This document shows positions 34,593 to 43,465 of a DNA stretch of 64,000 nucleotides, in pieces. The DNA lies in assembly GCA_039679375.1 (NCBI GenBank), contig JBDKVA010000107.1, positions 1 to 64,000 of the forward strand. Direction: 5' to 3'. A program made the translations under genes and the position numbers. This DNA is from JBDKVA01 sp039679375 (lineage in GTDB: Bacteria > Bacillota > Clostridia > Acetivibrionales > DTU013). Position 1 is the stretch's first letter; every line of letters starts with the position of its first letter. Under the pieces are notes generated by a model, which saw nothing but the letters and a program-made list of their open reading frames with translations, did no database searches and was not told the origin of the DNA.

Positions 34593-35369
34593 CTATTTCT
34601 TATTCTCTTTTTCAAAGCTGCGCATAAGTCCGGTTGCAATATGACTTGTATCAAGCCTGGCCATTGCAGTATCATCTACCATAAAGTCAATCCACATATA
34701 GTGCATGTGTTTGCCTTCAATAACCTCAACGCCATGATCGGAGCCCAGAGGTATGTGCATAAGAACGTTCCCCGTCATATGTATATGTTCCCCGTCTATC
34801 AGCACGTCCATATCATTTTCCGGAAAGCTGAAGAAAAACTGATCCAGCATGGGATGGCCATGAGGTTTTACAAGATCATACCCGTAGGATTCAACCGAAC
34901 CCATGCAAAATCGCGGAATATTACGCTGTTCAATCATAACGCGGCTGATAGTTTTTTCGCTTTTATTGCGGTCTCTATACTGCTTGGAATCGGCGTATGT
35001 CTGAATTAAAGGAAATTTTGTATTATAACCGGCCAATTCATGAATATCGTCCTCCAGTATCTTCCACTTAATCTCCAAAACCTGTATGTCCGTAACAGCA
35101 TTTACTGCAAGGGACTTATCAGGCGCAGGGACAAACGATACACGTTCATCGTAGAAATACTCATTCCCTGAGGTGCAAAATAAGGCTTTCCCTTTGATCA
35201 AAATAAGTATGTGGAAATAACCGGTATCCGGAGCAAATTCAATTGAGCTTCCAACGACAGCCGTGTGATGGTATACGCTTGCCCCTTCAACTTCTCCTGC
35301 ACAAATTAAAACAGATTGATTTCGTTTTTTAGAAACATCAATTTCTTCCATTGCAACTTTACGTAACAT
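34593..35369 (-). CDS. Unknown protein with cupin-like double domain
   Basis: 258 residues from ATG 35369 (GAAGG seven bases upstream). The chain shows two beta-rich halves with GYFHILILIKGKALF and VSFVPAP in the first and KPHGHPMLDQFFFSFPE, LIDGEHIHMTGNVLMHIPLGS in the second, like a bicupin. His residues in KPHGHPM and GSDHGVE could bind metal. It is encoded between the glycyl radical enzyme and the isomerase, in the same operon, and I know no characterised homologue. It may be a sugar isomerase, lyase or a partner of the radical enzyme. Confidence 0.5.
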   Translation of the reverse strand: MLRKVAMEEIDVSKKRNQSVLICAGEVEGASVYHHTAVVGSSIEFAPDTGYFHILILIKGKALFCTSGNEYFYDERVSFVPAPDKSLAVNAVTDIQVLEIKWKILEDDIHELAGYNTKFPLIQTYADSKQYRDRNKSEKTISRVMIEQRNIPRFCMGSVESYGYDLVKPHGHPMLDQFFFSFPENDMDVLIDGEHIHMTGNVLMHIPLGSDHGVEVIEGKHMHYMWIDFMVDDTAMARLDTSHIATGLMRSFEKENKK

Positions 35370-35388
35370 AAGCAAACCTTCTTTCTGT

Positions 35389-37590
35389 TCATATTTTTTG
35401 CTCACTATTGACAGCAAGTACTCTGTCAACAACCAGCTGCCGGAATTCCGGTGAAAGCATTGCGAAAAATGCCGTAAATCCTGTTACACGTACAACCAGA
35501 TCGGGATATTTATACGGGTCCTTATGCGCTTCAAGTATTTTTTTGGCGTCAATAATGTTTATATTCAGCAGCGTGTTCCCGGTCTTCAGAATAGTGCGTA
35601 TCATGCTGGCCATTTTACACACGCCTTCTTCATCATTTGCAATACCGGGATCGACCTCAAGCTGGACCGGCGCCGTGTTGCCGTAGCCCGGCTGTATGGC
35701 TGCAATGGAATTGCACATCGCGGTGACGGCGCCATCCTTTCGGAAGCCGCTCGTTGGATTTGCGCCATGGTTTATTGGTTCTTTGCTGCGCCTGCCGTTT
35801 GGCGTGGCTCCTACCGCATTGCCAAGCTTAATGGTATTTGACCATGAAAAGAATCCGGGGATGAAGTTAATGCCAGGATGAATGTTATTGAGATTTCTGA
35901 TCAGCTTTGTGTACAATTTGCTGACTTTTACCGCCCATGCATCGGCTAATGAATTACCCTGGCAGTAACGGTCGCTGTGAAGCATCATCTGGCGGATGTA
36001 TTCTCCGTCTTTACCTTCATAGTTAGATTTAATGAAGCCGGTAATATCAGTAAAGCTTATTTTCTTTTCAATTTCTATCCGCTGCTCACAGGCAGCGAAA
36101 CTGTCGGCAACCGTTGCAATGCCGCATCCGTCCACACACATATTATAAAAGTTGGCTCCGCCGTCAGTTATATTTACACCCTTTTCAATCAGTCCATGCT
36201 GGAAAAGGTTGAGGATAAGCTCGGGTTGAGTGAATGTCTGATAATTGAGGTGATGCATGATTCCGTCACCGGTTGCATTTACAGCATTCTCCAGGTGCGC
36301 TTTAAAATGTTCCCACAGTCTGCCGGTTGACGGCTGTTCATTATCCTCAAGCATCATTTCATTCCAGGCAACTTCAAATACCTTGGCTATATTTATCTTC
36401 ACAGTATCATTCATAGTATATTCCATACCCGGAATACACATCCAGTGGCACCCGGCGGCAACCCGCCTGCGGGCAAGCTCTTTTGAAAAACCGCATTTCA
36501 TAAAACCCTTCGACAATGCATCATCACTGGAGTAACGCGGCCAGCCCTGCTTATTCTTAAAGAGATATTGCACTGATTTTAAAAAGAAATCCTCATCAAG
36601 ATTTTCATGCACTCTTATAGTAAGGTTGCAGGCAATATTGATTTTATCGGCAGCCTCAAGAGCCAGATATGAAATCCGGGAAGTCATATCCCTGCCTTCT
36701 GAATCCGGACCCCCAAGCTGGAAGTAGCGGCTGTCCTGAAGGAACAGGCAGGCCAGATAGAAGACAGCTTCTTCATCGGTTAATATACCGGAACCCACAT
36801 CATGCTCATAATATGGACGGAGCATTTCATCAAGCTGTCCTCCGGCAGAACCGCGGTTATATGTTCTGGAAAGCATACTGAACCAGCACATCCATTGAAT
36901 AGCCTCCCTCATTGTACCGGGTGGCTGATCCGCTACCTTTTCATTAACAGACGCCATTTCCTCCAGGTTCTTTTTGAGATATGGATTGCGCTCCCTCCTT
37001 GACAGTTCCGCAAGCTCTGTCGAAATGCACTTAAGGAAACCGATAATTGCTTTTACAACAGATATTTCACTGACATAAAACTCTCCATGACTTTCATCAT
37101 GCAGCCGCTTCTGCTCCTCCAGTTTTTCCAGTATGCCTCCCCATCCCAGATCGAGACCGATTTGCAAGTCCGGCGTAAAATGATGGCAATTTTCAATTCC
37201 GGATATAATGCTATATTTTTCAAAGAGAGCCTTAAGATCATCGTAGGGATATTTGGGGTTCCATTTATTAGGCCGCAAACGTTCAAGGAAGAAAAAGCCC
37301 TTGCCTACGAAAGCGTCCAGCGGATCACAATATAAAGGGTGCTCTGCAAGCACTCTACAATAGTTCTTTGTCCAGCCGGAATAGCCATAAAAAGAGCCAT
37401 TGGGATGGTTTGGTTCTATTTTAAAATGAAACTCATCCTGTACTATAAGGCCATAATCATCCTCATCAGCCCCGCCTCCAGTCCTTGCTTTTTCCTCTGT
37501 CTGTTCAATTTTGCGTTGCCGCAGAAGCTTTATCCGTTTTTCATATGTAAACTTTTCATCGTCCGGAAACTGATTTATGAATTGTATCAT
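35389..37590 (-). CDS. Glycyl radical enzyme of unknown specificity
   Basis: 733 residues. The C-terminal VVRVTGFTAFFAML carries the glycyl radical site Gly704. GATPNGRRSKEPINHGANP (596-611) and the HHFTPDLQIGLDLGWGG block (136-152) are family marks. The active-site Cys loop is AAGCHWMCIPG (Cys381), where dehydratases have GCVE and pyruvate formate-lyase has a Cys pair; Trp383 stands at the Glu position. NMCVDGCG (483-490) adds nearby cysteines. Shorter than most members (760-860). It follows its activase by 21 bases. It probably performs radical C-C, C-O or C-N chemistry on an imported sugar-like compound; reaction unknown. Confidence 0.88.
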   Translation of the reverse strand: MIQFINQFPDDEKFTYEKRIKLLRQRKIEQTEEKARTGGGADEDDYGLIVQDEFHFKIEPNHPNGSFYGYSGWTKNYCRVLAEHPLYCDPLDAFVGKGFFFLERLRPNKWNPKYPYDDLKALFEKYSIISGIENCHHFTPDLQIGLDLGWGGILEKLEEQKRLHDESHGEFYVSEISVVKAIIGFLKCISTELAELSRRERNPYLKKNLEEMASVNEKVADQPPGTMREAIQWMCWFSMLSRTYNRGSAGGQLDEMLRPYYEHDVGSGILTDEEAVFYLACLFLQDSRYFQLGGPDSEGRDMTSRISYLALEAADKINIACNLTIRVHENLDEDFFLKSVQYLFKNKQGWPRYSSDDALSKGFMKCGFSKELARRRVAAGCHWMCIPGMEYTMNDTVKINIAKVFEVAWNEMMLEDNEQPSTGRLWEHFKAHLENAVNATGDGIMHHLNYQTFTQPELILNLFQHGLIEKGVNITDGGANFYNMCVDGCGIATVADSFAACEQRIEIEKKISFTDITGFIKSNYEGKDGEYIRQMMLHSDRYCQGNSLADAWAVKVSKLYTKLIRNLNNIHPGINFIPGFFSWSNTIKLGNAVGATPNGRRSKEPINHGANPTSGFRKDGAVTAMCNSIAAIQPGYGNTAPVQLEVDPGIANDEEGVCKMASMIRTILKTGNTLLNINIIDAKKILEAHKDPYKYPDLVVRVTGFTAFFAMLSPEFRQLVVDRVLAVNSEQKI

Positions 37591-37611
37591 AATAGATTAA
37601 CATACTCCCCC

Positions 37612-38511
37612 TTACACAACTTTGACAGCTACGCTGTATTCCGACAACATCGCAATTATTTCATCTAAACGTTTTTGCGGCAGCGGACGTGTCTTTCCGA
37701 ACATATTTTCTTTACCGAGGCTTGCATATTTAGATGTGCCAAGCGGGTTGAAATTTAATAATTCATACCGCAAAACGCCTTTTATCCCCTGGATGAACAT
37801 TGCTATATATTTAAGGTTTTCATCTGTATCTGTAACTCCGATAATCAGCGGTGTCCTGACTATTATTGGTTTGCCGAGTTCGCTTAGCTTTTTTACATTT
37901 TCGAGGATCATTGAATTTTCTACACCTGTCCACTTTTTGTGCTGCTCATTGTCAAACAGCTTTATATCAAGCATCACCAGGTCAACCATTCCGAGGAACT
38001 GTTCAATCTCATTAAACGGCTTGTATAAATTGGTCTCCACCCCAACTTCTATTCCATTTTCATGGCATGCATACACCAGCTCGGCAGCGAATTCCTGCTG
38101 GCATAGCACTTCACCGCCTGAAAGGGTAACTCCTCCGCCCGAATCAAGGTAATAAGCCTTATCCTGCAGGATCTCCTCCATTACATCTTTTACTGACATC
38201 TTCCTTCCTGATATGACAAGTGCGTCGGGATAACAAGCATTCGCGCATTTACCGCAGTTTAAACAAAGACTCCTGTCAAAAATATGTTTCCCGCCGCTGA
38301 AATAATGTGCACCTGTGCCGCAAACCTCCGCACATTTACCACATCCTATACAATTTCTTTCATAATAATGAAGATCCTTTACAGGAGATAAGGTTTCCGG
38401 ATTGTGGCACCATGCACAGCGCATACTGCAGCCTTTAAAAAATACCGTAGTCCGGATGCCCGGGCCGTCATTAAGTGAAAAACGCTGAATATCAGTTATT
38501 ATGCCGTCCAT
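37612..38511 (-). CDS. Glycyl radical enzyme activating protein
   Basis: 299 residues. FFKGCSMRCAWCHNP is the radical SAM CX3CX2C motif; residues ~50-100 hold an inserted two-cluster ferredoxin domain (CIGCGKCAEVC and CLNCGKCANAC), as in activases of the non-PFL glycyl radical enzymes. SGGGVTLSGGEVL and RTPLIIGVTDTDEN complete the family pattern. It generates the glycyl radical at Gly704 of the adjacent enzyme using SAM. First gene of its transcription unit; AGAAAGGAG upstream. Confidence 0.93.
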   Translation of the reverse strand: MDGIITDIQRFSLNDGPGIRTTVFFKGCSMRCAWCHNPETLSPVKDLHYYERNCIGCGKCAEVCGTGAHYFSGGKHIFDRSLCLNCGKCANACYPDALVISGRKMSVKDVMEEILQDKAYYLDSGGGVTLSGGEVLCQQEFAAELVYACHENGIEVGVETNLYKPFNEIEQFLGMVDLVMLDIKLFDNEQHKKWTGVENSMILENVKKLSELGKPIIVRTPLIIGVTDTDENLKYIAMFIQGIKGVLRYELLNFNPLGTSKYASLGKENMFGKTRPLPQKRLDEIIAMLSEYSVAVKVV

Positions 38512-38534
38512 GTGACACTCCTTTCTATTATTGA

Positions 38535-38595
38535 ATTATAAAAGTTTTTACCTGGTTTGGCGGTATCCTGATTTCTGATTTAGTATCATTATTTC
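38535..38595 (-). promoter_or_regulatory. Promoter with 24-bp regulon motif, glycyl radical operon
   Basis: TATAAT (38540-38535 on the minus strand) has no good -35 box, as expected for an activator-dependent promoter. The 24-bp motif (38572-38595, core TTTAGTATCATTATTTC, preceded by TTTCTGA) ends exactly 31 bases upstream of it. 22 of 24 bases match the transporter operon copy. Confidence 0.78.
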
Positions 38596-38603
38596 GCTTC
38601 AAT

Positions 38604-38632
38604 TTGATTAGTAATGTCTTGTATGATACTAT
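38604..38632 (+). promoter_or_regulatory. Possible promoter of the sensor kinase/regulator pair
   Basis: TTGATT (38604-38609) and TACTAT (38627-38632), 17 bases apart. ATGATACTA (38623-38631) overlaps the -10 region and matches the core of the regulon motif in the opposite orientation, so the system may control itself. Confidence 0.4.
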
Positions 38633-38696
38633 AAAATTATAGTAAACCTGTTTCATTCATGGGAAAATAAAGTCATAATGCCAGGGGTAATACTAT

Positions 38697-40499
38697 ATGA
38701 AAAAATTTTATCTGCTCAGCGTTATATATAGAAAGCTGAAAAACATAAGCCTTGTAAAAAAAGTTATCCTTGTATCCGTCATTGCTATACTATTACCTTC
38801 CATAACTATGATTTTCTATACATATAATCAATCTAAAAGCAACTTCGCAATTGAGATTCAAAAAAAAGACTATCAGACATTATGTCAGATAAAAGAAAAT
38901 ATGCTGTTGAAAGTTGACACAGCCAACAATATAGCTTCAAATCTTAGTCTTGACTATGAACTTCAAGGATTTCTAAAAAGAGTATTTGTAATGAATACCG
39001 AAAATATATTGGAATATATAGACCATTTAATTCCGAAATTCATTCATACAGAAAGTTTTTACAGGCATTTGATTGATGATGTGACTATATACACTACAAA
39101 TACAAGTATTCCTGAACAATCAGACAGATTATACCACGAAAATGAAATTATTGACTTAGAATGGTATACTGATTTTAAAAATGGAAAACAGGATTATTTG
39201 TGGCTGTATCCGCAAAATTCCCTTCTTTTTAAAAAAAGCGGTTTACAAGATGAAAGCATAAATTTCACTTTGGTAAAAAAAATATTTTCATCAGGAGGAA
39301 ATTACCTTGGTATCATTACTATCACCATTAATGAAGAAACCCTATTACCACCTGCCTATACATCAGATAACACCCAGGAAATTTTTGTATTAGACAAAAA
39401 CCTGAATATAATATCCCATAATAACTCTATAAACAACGCTGATGAAATTATTAAACACAAAAATAATTTAATGCATGATAGCGGTTCCAACTATCTGATT
39501 GATAAAAATAAACTCTTCACATATATCACGGTTGAGCCTTTGGAATTAAGCATTATATCAATAAAAGCCCTTGACCAATTGATGGAAAAGCCAAAGGATG
39601 CAAATAGAAATGTGATCATTGTTCTAATTACAGGCGTATTTATATCAGTCTTATTCACTGTTATTATTATCCAGCTGATTTTTACCAGGTTAAAAAAGAT
39701 CATAAAAATAATGGATACCATAAGTAATGGACGGTTTGATATCCTTATACCTGTTGAAGGCGAAGATGAAATAGGTTTGCTTTCCAAGGACTTTAACAGG
39801 CTTATTACCAAAATTAACGATCAGATAAATGAGCTGCTTAAAAAGGAAACAGAACAAAAGAACGCGCAGCTACTTGCATTACAGTATCAGATAAATCCAC
39901 ACTTCCTTTATAACACTATTGAATTTTTCAAGGCAAAAATGGAGCTTGCAGGTGAGTATCAGACAGCCGAAGCTATTGTAAACTTCGGAGAAATTTTCCG
40001 CTATAATATAAGCCAAAATACTATGTTTGCCACAATAAAAACCGAAATACATCACGTGGAAAATTATATAAACATACAGAAATTAAGGTATAACGGACAA
40101 GTTATCTTAAGCATAAATTTACCGGAAGAAATAATGCAGATGGAGATTATTAAATTTACCTTCCAGCCAATTGTGGAGAATAGTATAAAGCATGGTATAA
40201 CCTCCTCAAATCAGCCGCTTCATATAAATATAAGTTCAGAGGTCAATGGGGGAAATTTGTTAATAATTATCTCTGACGACGGCCGTGGAATAGATCAGGA
40301 TACTTTGCAGCATTTGAATAACAGCTTGAGGGACTCATGCGGAAATGATAATATACTTAATTCCTCAAGCAGCATAGGCCTTCAAAATATAAACCACCGT
40401 TTAAAGCTTTTTTACGGCAATAAATATTATATACAGCTAATAAGTGAAAAGGGGAAATACACTTCAACCATAATAGTTATTCCGTACATTAAGAACTGA
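38697..40499 (+). CDS. YesM-like sensor histidine kinase
   Basis: 600 residues. A membrane segment at about 22-42, an extracellular sensor region, a second segment near 300-325, a HAMP linker (GRFDILIPVEGEDEIGLLS) and a His_kinase domain with LQYQINPHFLYNTIEFF (phosphoacceptor His in NPHFLYN). The ATP site shows PIVENSIKHGI and ISDDGRGI. It probably senses the sugar or the loaded binding protein outside the cell and phosphorylates the regulator encoded 12 bases downstream. Confidence 0.9.
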   Translation: MKKFYLLSVIYRKLKNISLVKKVILVSVIAILLPSITMIFYTYNQSKSNFAIEIQKKDYQTLCQIKENMLLKVDTANNIASNLSLDYELQGFLKRVFVMNTENILEYIDHLIPKFIHTESFYRHLIDDVTIYTTNTSIPEQSDRLYHENEIIDLEWYTDFKNGKQDYLWLYPQNSLLFKKSGLQDESINFTLVKKIFSSGGNYLGIITITINEETLLPPAYTSDNTQEIFVLDKNLNIISHNNSINNADEIIKHKNNLMHDSGSNYLIDKNKLFTYITVEPLELSIISIKALDQLMEKPKDANRNVIIVLITGVFISVLFTVIIIQLIFTRLKKIIKIMDTISNGRFDILIPVEGEDEIGLLSKDFNRLITKINDQINELLKKETEQKNAQLLALQYQINPHFLYNTIEFFKAKMELAGEYQTAEAIVNFGEIFRYNISQNTMFATIKTEIHHVENYINIQKLRYNGQVILSINLPEEIMQMEIIKFTFQPIVENSIKHGITSSNQPLHINISSEVNGGNLLIIISDDGRGIDQDTLQHLNNSLRDSCGNDNILNSSSSIGLQNINHRLKLFYGNKYYIQLISEKGKYTSTIIVIPYIKN

Positions 40500-40511
40500 G
40501 GTGAAAATAAA

Positions 40512-42086
40512 TTGTATAATGTCCTAGTTGTTGATGATGAAGAGCTAATCTGTCAGAGTATAGTTTCAATGATCAATAGATCGGGCATAGGCAGTATCAA
40601 TGAAGTATCTTATGCTAAAAACTCACTTGATGCTGAGAAGCTTATACTCAGCTCCGTGCCGGATATTGTAGTAACGGACATATGCATGCCGGGTCGGTCA
40701 GGCCTGGAGCTGATTAAAAACACGTCGTGCAAGAGCAATACAATAAAATATATTATATTAAGCGGATATAATGATTTCGAGTATGCCAAATCCGCAATAA
40801 AATTAAATGTTATAGATTATCTCTTGAAGCCGGTTAGTATAATAAATCTAAGGGAAAGTCTCGAAACTGCAGTCAGACTGCTGGATAAAGAAAAGCTTGA
40901 ACAAAGTTTACAGGAAGAACATAAGCATAGGATTCATCGTGAACAAAAACAGGTTCAGCTTGAAAGCATGCTAAACAAGCTTTTTCAATACCAGGGCACA
41001 AAGGAAAATATCTGTAAGGAAACTATAAAAGTATTAAAAAGAGAAATTCCACTTAAATACCTATGCGTTTCCGTAATTGACATTTCAAAAGCTTTGTGCC
41101 CAAAAGTACACGATACGTTAGTACAAATTCAGAAAATCAATTTTGAAAGCTTTTGCGGTAGTGTAGATCTTTTTACTTACGAAATTATAGATTTTAAAAA
41201 CAATATCGTTATCATATATAATGCTGCAAGCTTTGAGATGTATGATACAATTATAAAACACAACCATATGCTTATGGATTTATTGAATAAAAATGGCGAT
41301 GCTGTCTTTATATGCGGAATCAGCGAAATGTCAGACGATTTATATAATATTATAGACCTGCATGCACATGCCATACAAACCCTGCCATATAAGCTTATCC
41401 ATGATAACCTGCCGGTAATTGAATATATAAAAGTAAAGGATAATGAGAATAAATATCCAGTTCCATTCCATCAGGCAAATGAGTTTATTAAAGATCTTGA
41501 AAATCACAAAATTGATGCAATCTTAAATTTTATAGACTCCACATTCAACAGGAACGTTCTGGATAAATATTCCATAGACGCTGTAGACAGACTTTACAGG
41601 GGTGTGGTAAATATTATCTGGGTTATTTTAACAGAGAACAATCTTGAAGATCAAATTGATACGCATATGAATATTGTCAGCATTCAATCCTTCACTGATA
41701 TCAGGGATGTCAGGCTATATCTTAAAGAACTGATATTAAAAGCTATTCAGCTTCTAAAAAGCAATAAGCCAAAAAGATCGCAAGTGGAAGTTGCAAAAGA
41801 GTACATCCGGGTAAATATTGGCAAAGACATTAATATGACTGTAGTTTCTAATTCAGTAAACATGAATTACACCTACTTCAGTATGCAATTCAAGCAGGAA
41901 ACCGGAATGAATTTCTCTGAATATCTTATTGCCGAAAGGATGAAAGAAGCTCAGAAGCTCATGAGCGATCCTTCAAATAAAATTCAAGATATTGCTGTAA
42001 AGCTTGGATATGGAAATCCCAAAAATTTTACGAGAGCCTTTAAGAAATTCTTCGGATTATCTCCAAGCAAGTATCAAATTAAATAG
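40512..42086 (+). CDS. YesN-like response regulator with AraC DNA-binding domain
   Basis: 524 residues from a TTG start with GAGGTG upstream. The receiver domain (1-120) has VVDDEEL, VTDICMPG (phosphoacceptor Asp) and LSGYNDFEYAKSAI, LKPV. The central part is a long variable linker. The C-terminal ~100 residues are an AraC-type double HTH (SNSVNMNYTYFSMQFKQETG, IQDIAVKLGYGNPKNFTRAF). It is the obvious candidate to bind the 24-bp motif before both neighbouring operons. Confidence 0.92.
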   Translation: MYNVLVVDDEELICQSIVSMINRSGIGSINEVSYAKNSLDAEKLILSSVPDIVVTDICMPGRSGLELIKNTSCKSNTIKYIILSGYNDFEYAKSAIKLNVIDYLLKPVSIINLRESLETAVRLLDKEKLEQSLQEEHKHRIHREQKQVQLESMLNKLFQYQGTKENICKETIKVLKREIPLKYLCVSVIDISKALCPKVHDTLVQIQKINFESFCGSVDLFTYEIIDFKNNIVIIYNAASFEMYDTIIKHNHMLMDLLNKNGDAVFICGISEMSDDLYNIIDLHAHAIQTLPYKLIHDNLPVIEYIKVKDNENKYPVPFHQANEFIKDLENHKIDAILNFIDSTFNRNVLDKYSIDAVDRLYRGVVNIIWVILTENNLEDQIDTHMNIVSIQSFTDIRDVRLYLKELILKAIQLLKSNKPKRSQVEVAKEYIRVNIGKDINMTVVSNSVNMNYTYFSMQFKQETGMNFSEYLIAERMKEAQKLMSDPSNKIQDIAVKLGYGNPKNFTRAFKKFFGLSPSKYQIK

Positions 42087-42146
42087 ATCATTCTGAATAT
42101 TACAGAGGACGGCACTTCAGTTGTCTTCCAATACGGGCTTTTTCGT

Positions 42147-42713
42147 TCATGACCGCTTTCCTCCATATTTTACGCTTCTTTTTTCCGCCTCAAACACAAA
42201 ATACCCATCGGTTTCGTGGATCATAACGCCTCCAAAAACCGATATGAATTTATTCTTATACCATTCCTTCCGCTTTGTGACCATGAGCATCCTGCCCCCG
42301 ATTTTCAAACGGTTGAAGCCTTTCTCAATGAATTTTTTTGCTACAGCAAAATCTGTATGATAAGGCGGGTTTGATAAAATGAGGTTAAATCCTGCTTCAT
42401 CCAGTAAATCAAATCCATCACTCTGGATAATGCAAACGCCCTCAACACCGTTTTTCCTGGCATTTCTCATTGAATATGAAACCGCTTCCTGATCAATATC
42501 CACCATAAAAACATTCACTACCCCAATTAACTTTGCCGCCGTTATACCAACAACTCCATATCCACAGCCCAGATCAAGCACTTTCTGCCCCTGTTCAAAT
42601 TCAACCCATGATAGCATGGCAAATGTCCCGGCATCGACTCTTTCCGGTGAAAAACATTTCTTTGAAGTTTCAAACTCCAAATCAAGCCCTTTAATATTCG
42701 CTTTTATGATCAT
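42147..42713 (-). CDS. Class I SAM-dependent methyltransferase, RsmC-like
   Basis: 188 residues. KVLDLGCGYGVVGITAAKL is motif I, VDIDQEAV motif II and LILSNPPYH the NPPY motif of N-methyltransferases acting on rRNA or tRNA bases. The F-S-P-E-R opening (KKCFSPERVDAGT) matches the RsmC/MTS group (16S rRNA m2G). Length fits the single-domain Firmicute form. Confidence 0.82.
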   Translation of the reverse strand: MIIKANIKGLDLEFETSKKCFSPERVDAGTFAMLSWVEFEQGQKVLDLGCGYGVVGITAAKLIGVVNVFMVDIDQEAVSYSMRNARKNGVEGVCIIQSDGFDLLDEAGFNLILSNPPYHTDFAVAKKFIEKGFNRLKIGGRMLMVTKRKEWYKNKFISVFGGVMIHETDGYFVFEAEKRSVKYGGKRS

Positions 42714-42738
42714 ATAAATCTCCTACATCGTACTATTA

Positions 42739-43080
42739 TCACTTTGAAGGCAATACTTTATCCCTGATAGCATTTTCTATAAACTGATTCAATGATATCC
42801 CCTGAATCGTTGCTTTCTGAACAGCTATGCAATGCAGCTCAGGTGAAATCCTTATATTAAAGCTGCCCTTATATGCCTTCTGAGGCTGTTTATCATTTAC
42901 TTTGCATAGTTCAAGATAATCTTCAACAGCTTCGTGAAATGCAAGCTTCAGTTCCTCAACACTGCTGCCTTCATAGCTGATTGAATCATTTATTCCTTCA
43001 ATTTTCCCATAGAATATCTCATCATCCGCACTGTAGTGTACTGAGCCCATAAAATTCTTGTATAATATCACATCTTTCAT
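42739..43080 (-). CDS. hicB: HicB family antitoxin
   Basis: 113 residues. A degenerate RNase H-like HicB fold (YKNFMGSVHYSADDEIFYGK, ISYEGSSVEELKLAFHEAVE) followed by a ribbon-helix-helix DNA-binding tail (GSFNIRISPELHCIAVQKA, GISLNQFIENAIRD). It neutralises HicA and represses the operon. The gene follows hicA by three bases. Confidence 0.9.
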   Translation of the reverse strand: MKDVILYKNFMGSVHYSADDEIFYGKIEGINDSISYEGSSVEELKLAFHEAVEDYLELCKVNDKQPQKAYKGSFNIRISPELHCIAVQKATIQGISLNQFIENAIRDKVLPSK

Positions 43081-43083
43081 AAA

Positions 43084-43341
43084 TCAAATCACTCCTTGAT
43101 TTCTTAATGTTTCAATTAACTCGTTAATTTGGTACATTTTAAGTATGTTTCCCTCGTACGGCTTATGTAATCTAATTATATGCTTCGTTTGAGTATGAAC
43201 AAAAGCTACTCTTGAACCGGATGTATGTCCACGGTTATCTTCCCTGTAACCAAGCTGACTTAAAAAAGTTTTAGCTTCATCATAAGTAAAGTCAAGCGGT
43301 TTTTCTAATAATCTTTTTTTCAGCTTGTCTCTCTGACTCAT
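43084..43341 (-). CDS. hicA: HicA family toxin (mRNA interferase)
   Basis: 85 residues. FLSQLGYREDNRGHTSGSRVAF places Gly-Ser-Arg at the usual Gly-Ser-His position, a common variant in this HicA subgroup, and IIRLHKPYEGNILKMYQINELI follows. It would cleave mRNA until bound by HicB. GGGCGG precedes the ATG. First gene of the two-gene operon with a clear operator. Confidence 0.85.
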   Translation of the reverse strand: MSQRDKLKKRLLEKPLDFTYDEAKTFLSQLGYREDNRGHTSGSRVAFVHTQTKHIIRLHKPYEGNILKMYQINELIETLRNQGVI

Positions 43342-43378
43342 TTCTCGCCGCCCTTTTCATCTATTTTCACGCAATACT

Positions 43379-43426
43379 ATTATACCCAATGACGCAAAAA
43401 GTTGCAACTATTATCCAGTTGCAACT
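43379..43426 (-). promoter_or_regulatory. hicAB promoter and double palindrome operator
   Basis: TATAAT (43384-43379) and TTGCAA (43407-43402) are 17 bases apart. The perfect palindrome AGTTGCAACT occurs twice, at 43400-43409 and 43417-43426, centres 17 bases apart, one covering the -35 box. This fits cooperative binding of HicB dimers. Confidence 0.75.
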
Positions 43427-43465
43427 TTTAACCTACACGCCAAACTGTTTTACGAAGAGGGCAAT

